NCBI GenBank assembly: GCA_036924285.1
Contig: JAYKYS010000001.1
Location: forward strand, 37,571,501-37,635,500
From: Asterella californica
Lineage: Eukaryota > Streptophyta > Marchantiopsida > Marchantiales > Aytoniaceae
Length of the DNA stretch: 64,000 nucleotides
Direction of reading: 5' to 3'
Of the stretch, positions 32,541 to 42,747 are shown piece by piece. How positions within the stretch are numbered: position 1 is the stretch's first letter; every line of letters begins with the position of its first letter. The translations under genes were made by a program, and so were the position numbers. A model generated the notes under the pieces. The model ran no database searches. It saw nothing but the letters and a program-made list of their open reading frames with translations, and was not told where the DNA came from.

Positions 32541-33255
32541 GGGGGTTCAACTCGGCCTCTCACACCTCCAGAAGACTGCTCCTGCTTCGTAGAAGTCGAA
32601 CTAGTAACGTCTGTCGCACATTGCTCTTCCAATTCCCAACGGGTTAGATCAATCACATGATGTATGCTCCCTGTAGCCTTCCCAAGCTTCTGCTGACAAA
32701 AACGGTCTTCCTGCAGCACTATAACGACATTCACTTTCACTGAAGCTCAATAGAAGTCTCGCAAGCTCACTAGAAGAAGATAGAAAGATGAGAAGATGAG
32801 AGAAGATGAGGAAGAAGAGAAAATCCAAACAAGAAAAAACAAGATGAAAATGAGAAATTAAGACTCCGACAGACTTCTAGTCCGGATCCTGACTAACAAG
32901 CCATCCCTGCTTTGTAGTAATTTGATTCCCTGCCTTGGTTAGTCATCTACTTTGCTACTCCTGCGCTGCCTACTCTGCCACATGGGTAGTCCTCTAAAAT
33001 TACATAGAAACTGTCACCTCTTAAGATAGCAAATTTGGTTCTTACTAAGTTTAGACAAGTCAACTTGTCTTCTGTGCTTGTTGTCTATTCTAATTGCTCG
33101 GATGCGATCTCTTCCGGATCTGCTCCTACCTGAACTCCTAACTCGGCTTTTGATATGGTGGGAAGCCCGGCGAAAATATCTCGGGTGTCACTGAGGTAGC
33201 TTCCTCCTCAACATTCGTGGTTGGCTCAGCTGGTGCAGCTTCAGAAGACGCTTCC
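32541..33255 (-). other. Inverted segment within the 3' LTR of element B
   Basis: These bases run parallel to plus 4,010-4,400 and then 6,540-6,850 of the minus-oriented LTR of A, although the LTR parts on both sides run in plus direction. The flanks (rear of the coiled-coil frame on the left, LTR end on the right) are what lie outside this interval in an intact LTR, so this is an in-place inversion. Confidence 0.75.
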
Positions 33256-33569
33256 GAGAATTGCTTCGAGAAGACTGTGTTGAGAAGACTGGAAGAAGTG
33301 ATCTGGAAGCAGGACGTGTCTTCTCGAGCTTCCCTATAGATAAGTGTGTGATATTTTAGGTGGCAGTTGTTTGTTTAGGTCCAGAGCACCTTCTGAAGGG
33401 TCTGGAAGCCGTGTGGTTTTGTGAGAAGATGAGATTTCTAGGTAAAGCCCGTGTGTTTGTGTGTTTGAACGAATCTTAGAACTTAGAACAGTGTTACTTG
33501 TGCAAATCCTCTGTGAGAACGATATCTTGTATACTAAATGGGCAAAAGGAGAAATCCTGCGTCACTACA

Positions 33570-34032
33570 AGAAGCCTCTTCACCAACCTCATGTGATCCC
33601 TCAGGCTGCTCAAGCGAGATCATAGTAGCAGTAGATCCTTCACTCTTGCTATCCCGTCCTACAAGAGTGGTTTCAGAAAACCCTTACTCCTACAGATAAG
33701 AGAATCTCTCAAAGTCTGTCGATTTTATTCGTGGTTTGTACGAACGGTCAGAAACTGCACAGAACGTCTATCATCTGGACTACGGATTCTAGCGTAATGA
33801 GATCCGTCATCCATCACCTTGATCTCCATTCGAACTGCAGTGATAAATTGATTGACCAAGAATCACTGGATATGAAGCAGAAGACTGCACGAAAAAGTGC
33901 TGATCTACATCCACATCATCTATCTTCATCTTCACGTTAGGACAAGCGCCGTATAGCTCACCTTTCTGGTTGTTTGCAGCACGTAACACCCAACCATGAT
34001 TCAGCTTGATAGACCACTGATCTCTCTCATAC
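33570..34032 (-). pseudogene. Protease C-terminal part of element D
   Basis: On the minus strand the translation 'KLNHGWVLRAANNQKGEL' and 'DVDVDQHFFVQSSASYPVIL' then 'MEIKVMDDGSHYARI' matches D' (45.5-46.5 kb) directly after its D-H-G-S protease motif. It is the continuation of 40,307-41,018, displaced by the lone LTR between them. It ends at 33,570 against element B. Confidence 0.8.
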
Positions 34033-35532
34033 GAAGGATTTCTCCTTTTGCCCATTTAGTATACAAGATATCGTTCCCACATAGGATTTGCACAAGTAAC
34101 GCTGCTCTAAGTTCTAAGATCTGTTCAAACACACAACCACACGGGTTTTGCCTAGAAATCCCGTCTTCTCACAAAACCACACAAAACAACACGTCTTCCA
34201 AACACGCCAAATGGTGCTCTGGATCCAAACAAACAACTACCAATTACAATATCACACAACTATTCACAGAGAAGCTCGGGAAGACGAACTTCCTGCTTCC
34301 AGGTTACTTCTTCCGGTCTTCTCGATACCGTCTTCCCGAAGCGATTCTCGTCTTCTGGGGGTTTAGCTCGTCTTCTCACACCTCCAGAAGGTTGTCCGGC
34401 TTCGCAGAAGTCGACTAGTAACAGTCGTTACACCTTATTCTCACACTCACATTCCATCGGGTTGGATAAATCATAGGGTGTATGCCCCCTGTAGCCTTCC
34501 CAGGCTTCTGCCTACGGAAGTTGTCTTCCTGCAGCGCTACAACGACATTCACCTTCACGGAAGCTCAATAGAAGTATCGGAAGCTCACTAGAAGAAGGTA
34601 AGAAGATGGGGAAGATGAGGGAAGATGGGAAGAAGAAGAAATCCAAACAAGAGAAAACAAGATGAAAAAGGGCAATTAAGATTCCGACAGGCTTCTAGTC
34701 CGGATCCTGACTAACAAGCCATCCCTGCTTGTAATAGTTTGGGGAGGAAGACAACAAACGTGAGTACTGTAGCACCGTCTTCTACTCGAGGATGTCGTCT
34801 TCTGTTGCGGGAAGAAGGCTTCTTTCTTCTTCACTTCGCTGCTCTGACTGCTCTGTCTTCTGGGATCCCTTACCCAGAAGACCGTTCGTACGTAGATCCC
34901 AAGTGCTCTACTGAACGAGTCAAGCTACACTCCACAACTGTTGACATTCACCGCCACTCAAGAAGAACACTTCCCATGCACAATTGGGAGCGAATTCAAT
35001 ACATTCCACCACCCAGAAGACATGGACAAAGCGTCTGCACTCAAATCAACAATCTTTTCCCCGAGAAGAAGTCACAATGGCATTGGGAAGCTCACTCCCT
35101 CTACTTCCTGCGTCTACTCCTCGACACACCAGTCTAATCAGCAGGTCTGCACGAGGATGCCGTTCCCTGTTCCTAGACTGTCCCTGCTCTAATGTGTCTC
35201 TCCTGCCTGCCTGTAGAATCGGTGTGTATGTTCAGTTACTGCCGAATTCTACAGACCTGGCAGAGCTCTCAGAGAGATTTTCTCCTACCATGCTATCCTA
35301 CTTAACCATCTGCCTTGGGAGGCGACCACCAGGGAGAGAGAGAGAGGCGCTGACAAGAGGTTGTCACCTCACATGCATGCGGTCCCTCTTCCCAATTAGC
35401 CCTCCACTGTATTACTCCTACGCTACCTATGCTGCCACATGGGGTCCTAACTATTTTTACATGGAAAACTGCCACCCTTAAGATAGCATGTCCAATCCTA
35501 CTAAATCTGAAAGTGTCGATTAAGTTTGCTAA

Positions 35533-37563
35533 CTACTCTGATTGCTCGGTGGCAATCTCCACATGATCTGCTCCTACCGGAGCTACTACCTCGACTTCTG
35601 ATGGGCTGGGAAGCCCTGCACTTACCTCGGGTACCACTGAGGTAGCTTCCCTCTCCTCGCTCTTCGCTGGCCCTGCTATTTCTGCGGCTGCGTCTTCCTC
35701 GGTTTCAACTTCGGAAGATGGAATGGTCTTCTGGGAAGACGAGTCGAACGGTGCGTCTTCGGTCTTCTGAGGCACAGATGCAGTACTAGGGACCATGGCG
35801 ATCTCATAGGGGTCCGAGGAAGTCGCTTCCTCCACGCGGAATATCTGGGAAGTCGGCTCGTCTTCCTGTCTTCCAGAAGACATCATGTCTTCCGGGGCGT
35901 CTTCTGGAGTTTTCTCGTCTTCCAACGCTGTCACCACCAAGTGTACAGCGAGATCGAACTCCTCCTTCTCCATTCCGGATCCAGTCGAGGGTGCTGGGGC
36001 TTGGGAAGATGCGGTTGCAGGTGTCGGAAGTGAGGGAAGACCATAAAGTGTCTTCACTCCTTCTATCTGTCTATCCAGGTACCTGAACATGCTATCTCTG
36101 CATTCCACCAACCTCGTCTTGGACTCGCTGTCCCATTCCCTAGCTAAGGTAAGTAACTTCTTACCCGCGGTGAAGTTGAACTTCTTCCGAAGCGCTTCTA
36201 CCGATTGAGCTAGCATCTTCTGCGCACGGGCCTCCGCTGCTTCCCTCTGTGTCTTCTCTGTTGCAGCTCGCGCTTCTGCGGCTTCTCGCTGCATCTTCCA
36301 AGTGGTCTGCTCTTTTGCAAGGGCAGTGATCTTCTCCCGTACTCGGAGAACTTCCTGATCACGCTGCTGTACTCGCGTCTGCAACTCCTGGTTGCTCTTC
36401 CGAAGTTGCATCGACTCCTTGGCAGAAGCGGCTGCTTCCGCCTTGTACCTGGCTGCAAGCTTCTCCGTGGTGCGGAGACTAGCTTCCAGAGACTCCGTCT
36501 TCTGCTGGCTGTCTTCTTGTCGCAGCAAGGTGCGCAGGCCGAATCCAGGCTGTAAAGGCTTCTCCTGTGCCCTCGCTCTTCTTTCCAGCAACTCCATAGC
36601 GGGCTGGATCTCCTTCTGGAAGTAGGCACTAAACTCCTCCAGTCGTCTTCCTGCAGAAGACAAGTTCATCCCCACCACTCGCTCGATGGTATCGACTTCG
36701 TCTTCCAGAGGCAAGGGAGCCTCTTCCACCACTACGGCCTTCATCTTCTGCGCACGAGAAGAAGCTACTCTTCTCATCTTCCGGGGTGGAAGACTCCTCG
36801 TGGCAGGAGCGGCTCTCCTCTTTGCGCTTCCTCGCATCGCAGTAGGAGTGCCCATCCATCCTTCGTCTTCTGGAGTCTTCGGAAGACTCCCAGGTGTTAC
36901 AGAAGCTGTCTTCTGCTCCGATCGGGTACTCAGCAAGTCTTCCTCCGAGTCCGACTCCGATCCTGAATGGATGAGGGAGATGGGTGTCCTCGGTACACTT
37001 CTGTGACCCATCTTCCTCACTGGCGTGGCGTCTTCCGACCCACTAGACTCGTCTTCCCTCACCAGAAGCGTCTTCTGGTGAGAGCCGGGTCTCAGCTGTG
37101 GCATCAGAGTGGGAGGGGGCGTTGCTGCTGCCTCTCGGTCATCGTCTTCCGAGGTCTCCTCCTTCACCTCCTGTCGCCCCGTTGGCCCATACACTGCCAG
37201 CTGATCTTCCCTAAGATCCCCCATGGCTACATACAAGTAGCAGAAGAAGGACGTCAGATGTCCTCCCGCCGGGGTACCCAAGTATGCTAGCTCCGTCTGT
37301 ACATAGTTGTGGATGTACGCGCCCCAATAGATTGGCACTCTGTCATCCCACACTGATTCCAGGAACTCCACGTCCTGATCTCCTAAGTACCTCGTCTTCT
37401 GCGCTTTTCCCTTGGGGAAAAGATGCAGAAACAACTTCGCCAGAAGTCGCTTCTTCGGCTCCCGGTAAGATTCTATCTTCCAACCGTTCCTCCCCTGTCT
37501 GTCTTCCACGAAAAGGCAGGTGGTACTCCCAGGCACATGCCATGAACTCACAATCCTAGGCAA
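35533..37563 (-). CDS. LTR-internal coiled-coil protein, copy 2 (676 aa)
   Basis: Layout is as in copy 1: N-terminal globular part, acidic region, basic bipartite stretch at 248-265, coiled coil at about 350-460, acidic tail. By hand I count 13 base differences from copy 1 over 2,031 bases, 7 silent and 6 changing a residue. The upstream extension from ATG 37,845 is open except for TGA at 37,629-37,627 (codon 73), where copy 1 has Trp. So each copy lacks a different part of an ancestral frame of about 770 codons. The stretch has no partner gene here because the rest of the element is gone. Function is unknown; nuclear or particle scaffolding would fit the basic stretch and coiled coil, but this is inference. 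Confidence 0.7.
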   Translation of the reverse strand: MPRIVSSWHVPGSTTCLFVEDRQGRNGWKIESYREPKKRLLAKLFLHLFPKGKAQKTRYLGDQDVEFLESVWDDRVPIYWGAYIHNYVQTELAYLGTPAGGHLTSFFCYLYVAMGDLREDQLAVYGPTGRQEVKEETSEDDDREAAATPPPTLMPQLRPGSHQKTLLVREDESSGSEDATPVRKMGHRSVPRTPISLIHSGSESDSEEDLLSTRSEQKTASVTPGSLPKTPEDEGWMGTPTAMRGSAKRRAAPATRSLPPRKMRRVASSRAQKMKAVVVEEAPLPLEDEVDTIERVVGMNLSSAGRRLEEFSAYFQKEIQPAMELLERRARAQEKPLQPGFGLRTLLRQEDSQQKTESLEASLRTTEKLAARYKAEAAASAKESMQLRKSNQELQTRVQQRDQEVLRVREKITALAKEQTTWKMQREAAEARAATEKTQREAAEARAQKMLAQSVEALRKKFNFTAGKKLLTLAREWDSESKTRLVECRDSMFRYLDRQIEGVKTLYGLPSLPTPATASSQAPAPSTGSGMEKEEFDLAVHLVVTALEDEKTPEDAPEDMMSSGRQEDEPTSQIFRVEEATSSDPYEIAMVPSTASVPQKTEDAPFDSSSQKTIPSSEVETEEDAAAEIAGPAKSEEREATSVVPEVSAGLPSPSEVEVVAPVGADHVEIATEQSE

Positions 37564-38753
37564 GATCTTCTTCTCGTACCAATATCCCCGGTTCTCGGTC
37601 TCAGGCCTGTGAAACGCCTTACGCCATCAGTCTTCTGTCCAGGAAGATGGTCTTCCCTGAGCAACTCCTGCCTTCGCAGGTACACGGTTACGCGGTGGTA
37701 ACGCGGCCCATACCTCCTCCAGAAGCCCTTGATCTACGAGGTTCCTGTTCCACAGGAAGAAGTCGAGACCCAACTCCTTGAGGAAAGGAGTGGCCTCGGC
37801 CAATTCTGTCGCTGGTAACACCAAGCCTCGCGGATGCATCGACATACCTGGAAGATCTATTGCACTAAACCACAAGCACCTACTATGAGCTGAAGGCTCA
37901 GTCCTTCCCGAGTGCCCACAGTCTAGCTTCCACTCTCAGAAGACGAAACTAGTCTTCCAGAAGACAGCTACTCCGTCTTCCGGGATTCTAACAGTACTTC
38001 CTAGATAGCTCTCGTCTTCCGAGCTATATCTAAACAATCCTATCTAAGCAAGGCCTCGCATGGATTACCAAGAAGACAACCCACCTTGCATTACATCCTA
38101 CTTCCTATCAGAAGATACAAGATATGCGAGAAGTAGAGTATGAGAAAGGTTCAGAAGATGGTTGCGGGCTCCTGCGGTGACAGTGGCCTTTGGGAAGACA
38201 CTTGGGACAGCTTCCGATTCAATGTCTTTCTCGGAAGACTTCCCGAAGTCAGACTTCTCGAAGTCAGACTTCCCTTCACTGGTCTCGCTTGTCTTTCGTC
38301 TTCCTACGCGCAGTCTATCCTCACAACAGACTCAAAACATGTGCACTCTGTTCTTCTGACTTCTCACCTCTCATACGCACTCAGAAGAAGTTTGCTGCAT
38401 GATGGGAAGACATGACCCTCGACCATTCTCTCAGGATTCTGCCAGCAATACTTCTCACAACTCTCTTCTAAGTTCGGGAAGAAGAAGGAACGGCTGCTAT
38501 GGGTCGGACAGAAGAGACCCGAAATGGACCCTCACGTCTTCTCGCTCATTTTGCCAGCCTTTCAGTCTTCTAGTCTCTCTAGGAAGATGTGGAGTTGAGA
38601 AGCTTGGAAGACCGGGAGGCGCAGGCCTAGTTTCCGAGTTCCAACTTCTCGAAATAACACAACAACTCACCACACCACTCAGGCTTCGTATCAAGTCTCT
38701 CTAAACACAAAAGCAAAGCAAATCCACTCTTGATACGAATTGTGTTCAGTCGA

Positions 38754-38807
38754 CTTCCGAAGACAGTCTTCCGAAGATGTCTTCCGAAGATGTCTTCCGA
38801 AGACAGT
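38754..38807. repeat. 13-14 bp minisatellite, four units
   Basis: Same repeat as at 9,878-9,918 with one more 13-base unit. Confidence 0.8.
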
Positions 38808-40042
38808 CAAGTTCAAGAAGCGTCTTCCGAGGATGTTCCCATCTTCCGAATCGTCTTCTATTTCAAGTTTCGGGGGTAGAGAGGTAGTAGGGTAGAGAAA
38901 TTGATAGTTGGGTTCGCCAATTTGAAGACTAGGGGTAGGGAAGCTCGAATTGAGCTCGGGAAGAAGCAAGGAGATATCTTGACAGAAATTGGGCAGCGCT
39001 TCCGCGCCCAATGTCTCAATAGGAAAGATGGGGGGTGGGGTAATCGATCAGGCTGCCTGCACACAATCAAGGAAGCGCGGGGAGTACCAGGCAATGGCGA
39101 GAAGAAGTGGGAAGGGGAAAGAACAAGGGAAAGAACCTCTACAGTCTTCTTCGGCTCCCGAGTTACCTTCGACCTCCGTGCGCTTCTGGCTCTTGTACTA
39201 GCTTCCAATGCGACTCCGCTCGAATGCGCCTGCTGTCAATTTTGGTCCACACCTCGATTCTTCTTTCGCTTCTACTCGCCACTCTCCACTGTCAACTTCT
39301 CGGAAGCTCCACAGAAATGCCTTCGCTCTTTCTGCTGTTTGTGCTCCCGCAATCCGATTTCACCCTTCTCCTAGCTGCCAACGTACTCTCTACTACCTCG
39401 ATGTCTTACTCGATTCTTCTCTCAATGCTAGCTCGAAGTTCACTCTCTCAATCGATCTTCTTCAGGCGCACTGTGCTGCGGGAAGTTGGAAGGTGGCTAA
39501 TGTGCTTCCTCACGCATCTTCCCCGCAGATTAGGGGTTATATTGGCTGGAGAAAATGTTGTCTCGTGTATGTTAACACCTTCAACTCCACATCTTCTTCT
39601 GACCTTGGTGTACAAAATTCCTCAATTTCTAATCTTCAATTGATCATTACTTCTATTTGCGCAGACACTAAAGCAAGCTCATCACCAAGGAATATCAGAC
39701 GAGTGTGCAGTTGCTGAGAAGCTATAGGTTGCTAGGCAGACTAGAAATCAAGTTCATGGTAGGCTAGGTGAGAGCTGACGGATAAGGCTGTGAGGTATTG
39801 GATCGATGTAAGGTTTAGCTAGGAAAGTGCAGAAGCAAATGTGGACATTTACTACGACCTAGATACACTAGTTTCAGACACAAATGATCTGATTGTGCAC
39901 CTTCTATATAGTGCAGGCTTTCACATCGGCTCCAAATTCATTCACAAGACGATGTCTTCCTGACCTACCTACCTATTCGGTGCACTCCAGTAGGTACACC
40001 TACTTGTTTACCCGAAAACTCGTGGTCAGGCCTTCGTGATCG

Positions 40043-40210
40043 CTGTCTTCCGGAAGACAGGTGTCTTCCGCCGTCTTCCCATCTTCCGCCGTCTTCCTAT
40101 CTTCTGAAGACGCAACTGAGAAGACGGTCTTCCGAAGACGGTCGTCTTCTGAAGAAGTCAACTTCTTATTACAAACAGCTCTTAAGATCATCTTCCTGTT
40201 AAGGAAGACG
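40043..40210. repeat. Cluster of GAAGAC/GTCTTC motifs near the LTR start
   Basis: Eleven GAAGAC or GTCTTC hexamers lie in about 170 bases, where about 0.1 would be expected by chance. The corresponding stretch of element B (17,455-17,560) has eight in about 110 bases. Many are paired as short palindromes such as TCTTCCGAAGA. Confidence 0.85.
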
Positions 40211-40306
40211 TAACCTTAAGTAACAACGCTTCTTCAGTTATATAAACAAGTCATTAATCTCAAAAATTTCAAAAATTCGTGAATACTGTAATTTGTGGGC
40301 ACCACA

Positions 40307-42305
40307 CCTCCCGTGACATGATGTTGATCTCAGATCCGTGATCAACTAAAGCAGCAACAGGTTCACGTAAACTTCCAAGATGAACTCGTGTAGCAGTCGT
40401 AGCACGAGCCCAATGTCTCCTTCTGAAGTCACTATCAGTAGTTGGACTCTCCTCGTCAGCTTCCTCATCGTCGAACTCAATAGTGTTGGTACCAGCAACT
40501 AACGCTTCTTGCTGGTAGCCCTGGTCATCAATCTCCTGGAAATGTACCTTCTCGAATTCTGCATCATTCATAGAAGCTCCTACCACATCTATCATTTGAC
40601 TTTCTACTTGTTCAGACATCACCTGTCTCTTGTGCTTGATGATGTCGATGATCAGTTCGTGAAACTCCCTCTTTGCAATACGAAGAACTTCCCGAAGAGA
40701 AAACTCGATTCGCGCATCCAGTATCCTCTGCTCCAAGATGCTCTTCAGATAAGTAGAAGTTTCAATATCAGCCGCCAACTTGTAGGCCGGTCCCTTCTCC
40801 TTCTTTTGGGCAGTAAACTTCCTTCCAGCCACCGTTGGCTCTTGCTGAGACCTCTGCACATCCTCCATCGGACCAGGTGCAAGTGGAGGAGCTTGAGAAG
40901 TAGAGGGGATGTCCTCTAGAGGAGCTGCTCGCCTCTTGGTGACTCTCCGTCTATCTCCAGTCTTCTCAGGAACTCTAGTATCAAGTTTAGAGACCTCTCG
41001 TCGCTTCTTCTCCTCCACAGAAGCATCCTGTCAGTGAACGTGTCTATCTACATCCAAAAATGCTCTGATAGAAGCATCGTCTACAGGATCTCCTCATCCT
41101 GTGATCTTACGAATAGACTCAGCTCCTCTCTTCAGTATCTCAGAAAGAACTGGAGCCACACTCTTCTCATTAGTAATATCTAGCAATGTAGGACTAGAAG
41201 AGACTTCAATATGCCCAGCATATACATCAGAATTTACCAATGGTGTCATCAACGCAGTTGCCGTTGCAGCCGCAGCAATCTGAGGTAGACTCCTCATGCC
41301 TCCTCGTCCAAATTGCGTGCTCAACGGCTCTCCAGTAAAAGAAAGGTGCAGCCTACCGTTCTGATAGCGAACCATACCATCTCGCAAAGCAACTGTGAGC
41401 TCCTGACAGCTCTTAAAAATGATCAGGATTGTCACACCAAATACACAGGAGCTCCTCCTGGACGTGCAGCAGTAGGCGCCGATGGGTGCTCTCTCTGCAA
41501 TCCAGCTAGCTCTATCTTCAGCTCTCGCATCTGCCGAATCAGGTCTTCAATCTGGTTCTGTTGACCATGGTTCTCCACATGTCTCTGAACAGGTGCCCTT
41601 TGTGCATGAGCTGGCATAACTGGCATCAAAGGAACTGCAGCCAGGACAACAGGTCTGGGAGCAAGAGCCAGAGGCTACTGTACTTGAGGAGCAGCATAAG
41701 GTTGAGTGACCACTTCCACAAGCGGTCGTCCTCCTACAGCCGTTCTCCCTCATCTCTGCCTTGTTAGAACAGCCACGGCATTCTCAACTCTCTCCCAATC
41801 CATAGTAACACTTCCTTCAGCCGATCGATATGCTAACGTGAAGCATAATCTATCTGCCGTAACATCATCGGTAGCTTGCAGGAAAAGCTCTGTTCTCTTA
41901 ACATCTAAGGTTATGCGCTCAAGAGTTGAAAGTTGTCGGTATCTCTGATCAAACTCTCTCAGCAACTCATTTAGGCTCATCATACGACCAGTTTGCTACT
42001 CAACCCAATCCAGAAACGTCCTCCTAGTAACTCTATCTGAATTTTTTCAAGAAACTCCTCTCGAAGAGATCGCTCAAACTCATCCAGATTCCAAGGTTTC
42101 TTCTCTGTACATCCTTAACTTGATCCCGCAACTCATGAATGACAGCTAACTCAAAACTTGCTATCATCTCAACATCAGTAACCAGCTCCATCTCTCCTCT
42201 ATACTCACATAGATATCTAGAAATATCTCTTCTTTCAAACCTTCCACACCTATTCACTAGGCATGAAATGAGGCTTTTTGCACAACTTTCGATCTTCACT
42301 TTCAT
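40307..42305 (-). pseudogene. gag-protease of family-2 gypsy element D
   Basis: On the minus strand, pieces read in order: 'RRDISRYLCEYRGEMELV' (gag, 42,305-42,033), a middle gag part (41,983-41,750), a part with a CCHC remnant ('CIWCDNPDHF' near 41,430), a further part (41,435-41,094) and a long open piece from 41,018 with 'DARIEFSLREVLRIAKREFHE' and the protease motif 'LVDHGSEINIM'. The active site is D-H-G rather than D-S/T-G, and D' has the same. The gene is then cut by the lone LTR and continues at 34,032. Stops and frameshifts separate the pieces, so the copy is dead. Confidence 0.75.
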
Positions 42306-42747
42306 TACATCAATGGGTAGAGCTTGTTGTCAGCTTTTCCTATGCACTTTGTCTACTTCAGTTGGACGCCTAGTGGAGAAGTTACGAGTTTCGAAAGATG
42401 GGTAAAACAAACTAGGCCCCAGCTTACGAGCTTTTGGCACGACTTCGGATCTTCACTTTCATCGCATCAATGGATAGAGCTCGTTGTCGCCTTCCATAGG
42501 CACTTCGTCTACTTCATTTGGACGCCTAGTGGAGAAGTTACGAGATTCGGAAGAAGAGAAAATCAAGCTAGGCCCCAGCTTATGAGCTTTTGGCACGACT
42601 TCGGATCTTCACTTTCATCGCATCAATGGATAGAGCTTGTTGTCGACTTTTCATAGACACTTCGTCTACTTCATTTGGACGCCTAGTGGAGAAGTTACGA
42701 AACTCGGAAGAAGAGAAAATCAAGCTAAGCTTTAGTAGTTTTGCTGA
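42280..42747. repeat. Three tandem units of 156 bp
   Basis: Units start at about 42,280, 42,436 and 42,592, each beginning G(G)CACGACTTCGGATCTTCAC. The first unit overlaps the start of D gag on the minus strand. The period is a multiple of three, but stops occur in units 2 and 3. Unit 1 is the most diverged. Confidence 0.85.

Larger units (their letters stand above)
10374..33569 (+). mobile_element. Family-1 Ty3/gypsy element B, decayed, with nested insertions
   Basis: In plus direction the order is a short remnant of the 5' LTR (to 10,743), a degraded primer binding site, a leader with an inverted segment, gag, protease, reverse transcriptase, RNase H, integrase, a short purine-rich tract and a 3' LTR from 17,312 to 33,569. 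That LTR is split by insertion F (20,368 to about 31,540), which itself holds element E. Several stop codons and frameshifts show that B is inactive. The left end is lost, so no target duplication can be tested; the right flank begins AGAAG at 33,570, inside element D. Confidence 0.85.
31541..33569 (+). repeat. 3' LTR of element B, right part
   Basis: The LTR resumes inside the coiled-coil frame and runs to CTGCGTCACTACA at 33,569. A part of about 715 bases (32,541-33,255) is inverted in place, and a stretch corresponding to about 34,745-35,415 of the lone LTR is missing within it. The next base to the right belongs to element D. Confidence 0.8.
34033..40306 (-). mobile_element. Lone family-1 LTR, 6.27 kb, inside element D
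   Basis: On the minus strand it begins TGTGGTGCCCACAAATTAC at 40,306 and ends AGAAATCCTTC at 34,033, about nine bases short of the family's CACTACA end. Both flanks are consecutive parts of the D protease gene, so this is an insertion without internal region, that is a solo LTR. The flanks show no clear target duplication; a small deletion at the left end, which also removed the last LTR bases, would explain that. It keeps the 676-codon frame open and shows the unoccupied site of the solo LTR at 4,468. Confidence 0.88.

Noticed and set aside
3681..39262. The collinear blocks 3,681-10,374 and 34,033-39,262 as a segmental duplication
   Set aside because: The shared block ends at LTR borders and each copy has different element flanks, so two insertions of one LTR family explain it better.
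42280..42747. CRISPR-like or satellite array
   Set aside because: Only three units of 156 bases without spacers, overlapping retroelement gag in a plant-like genome. It is a local tandem repeat.
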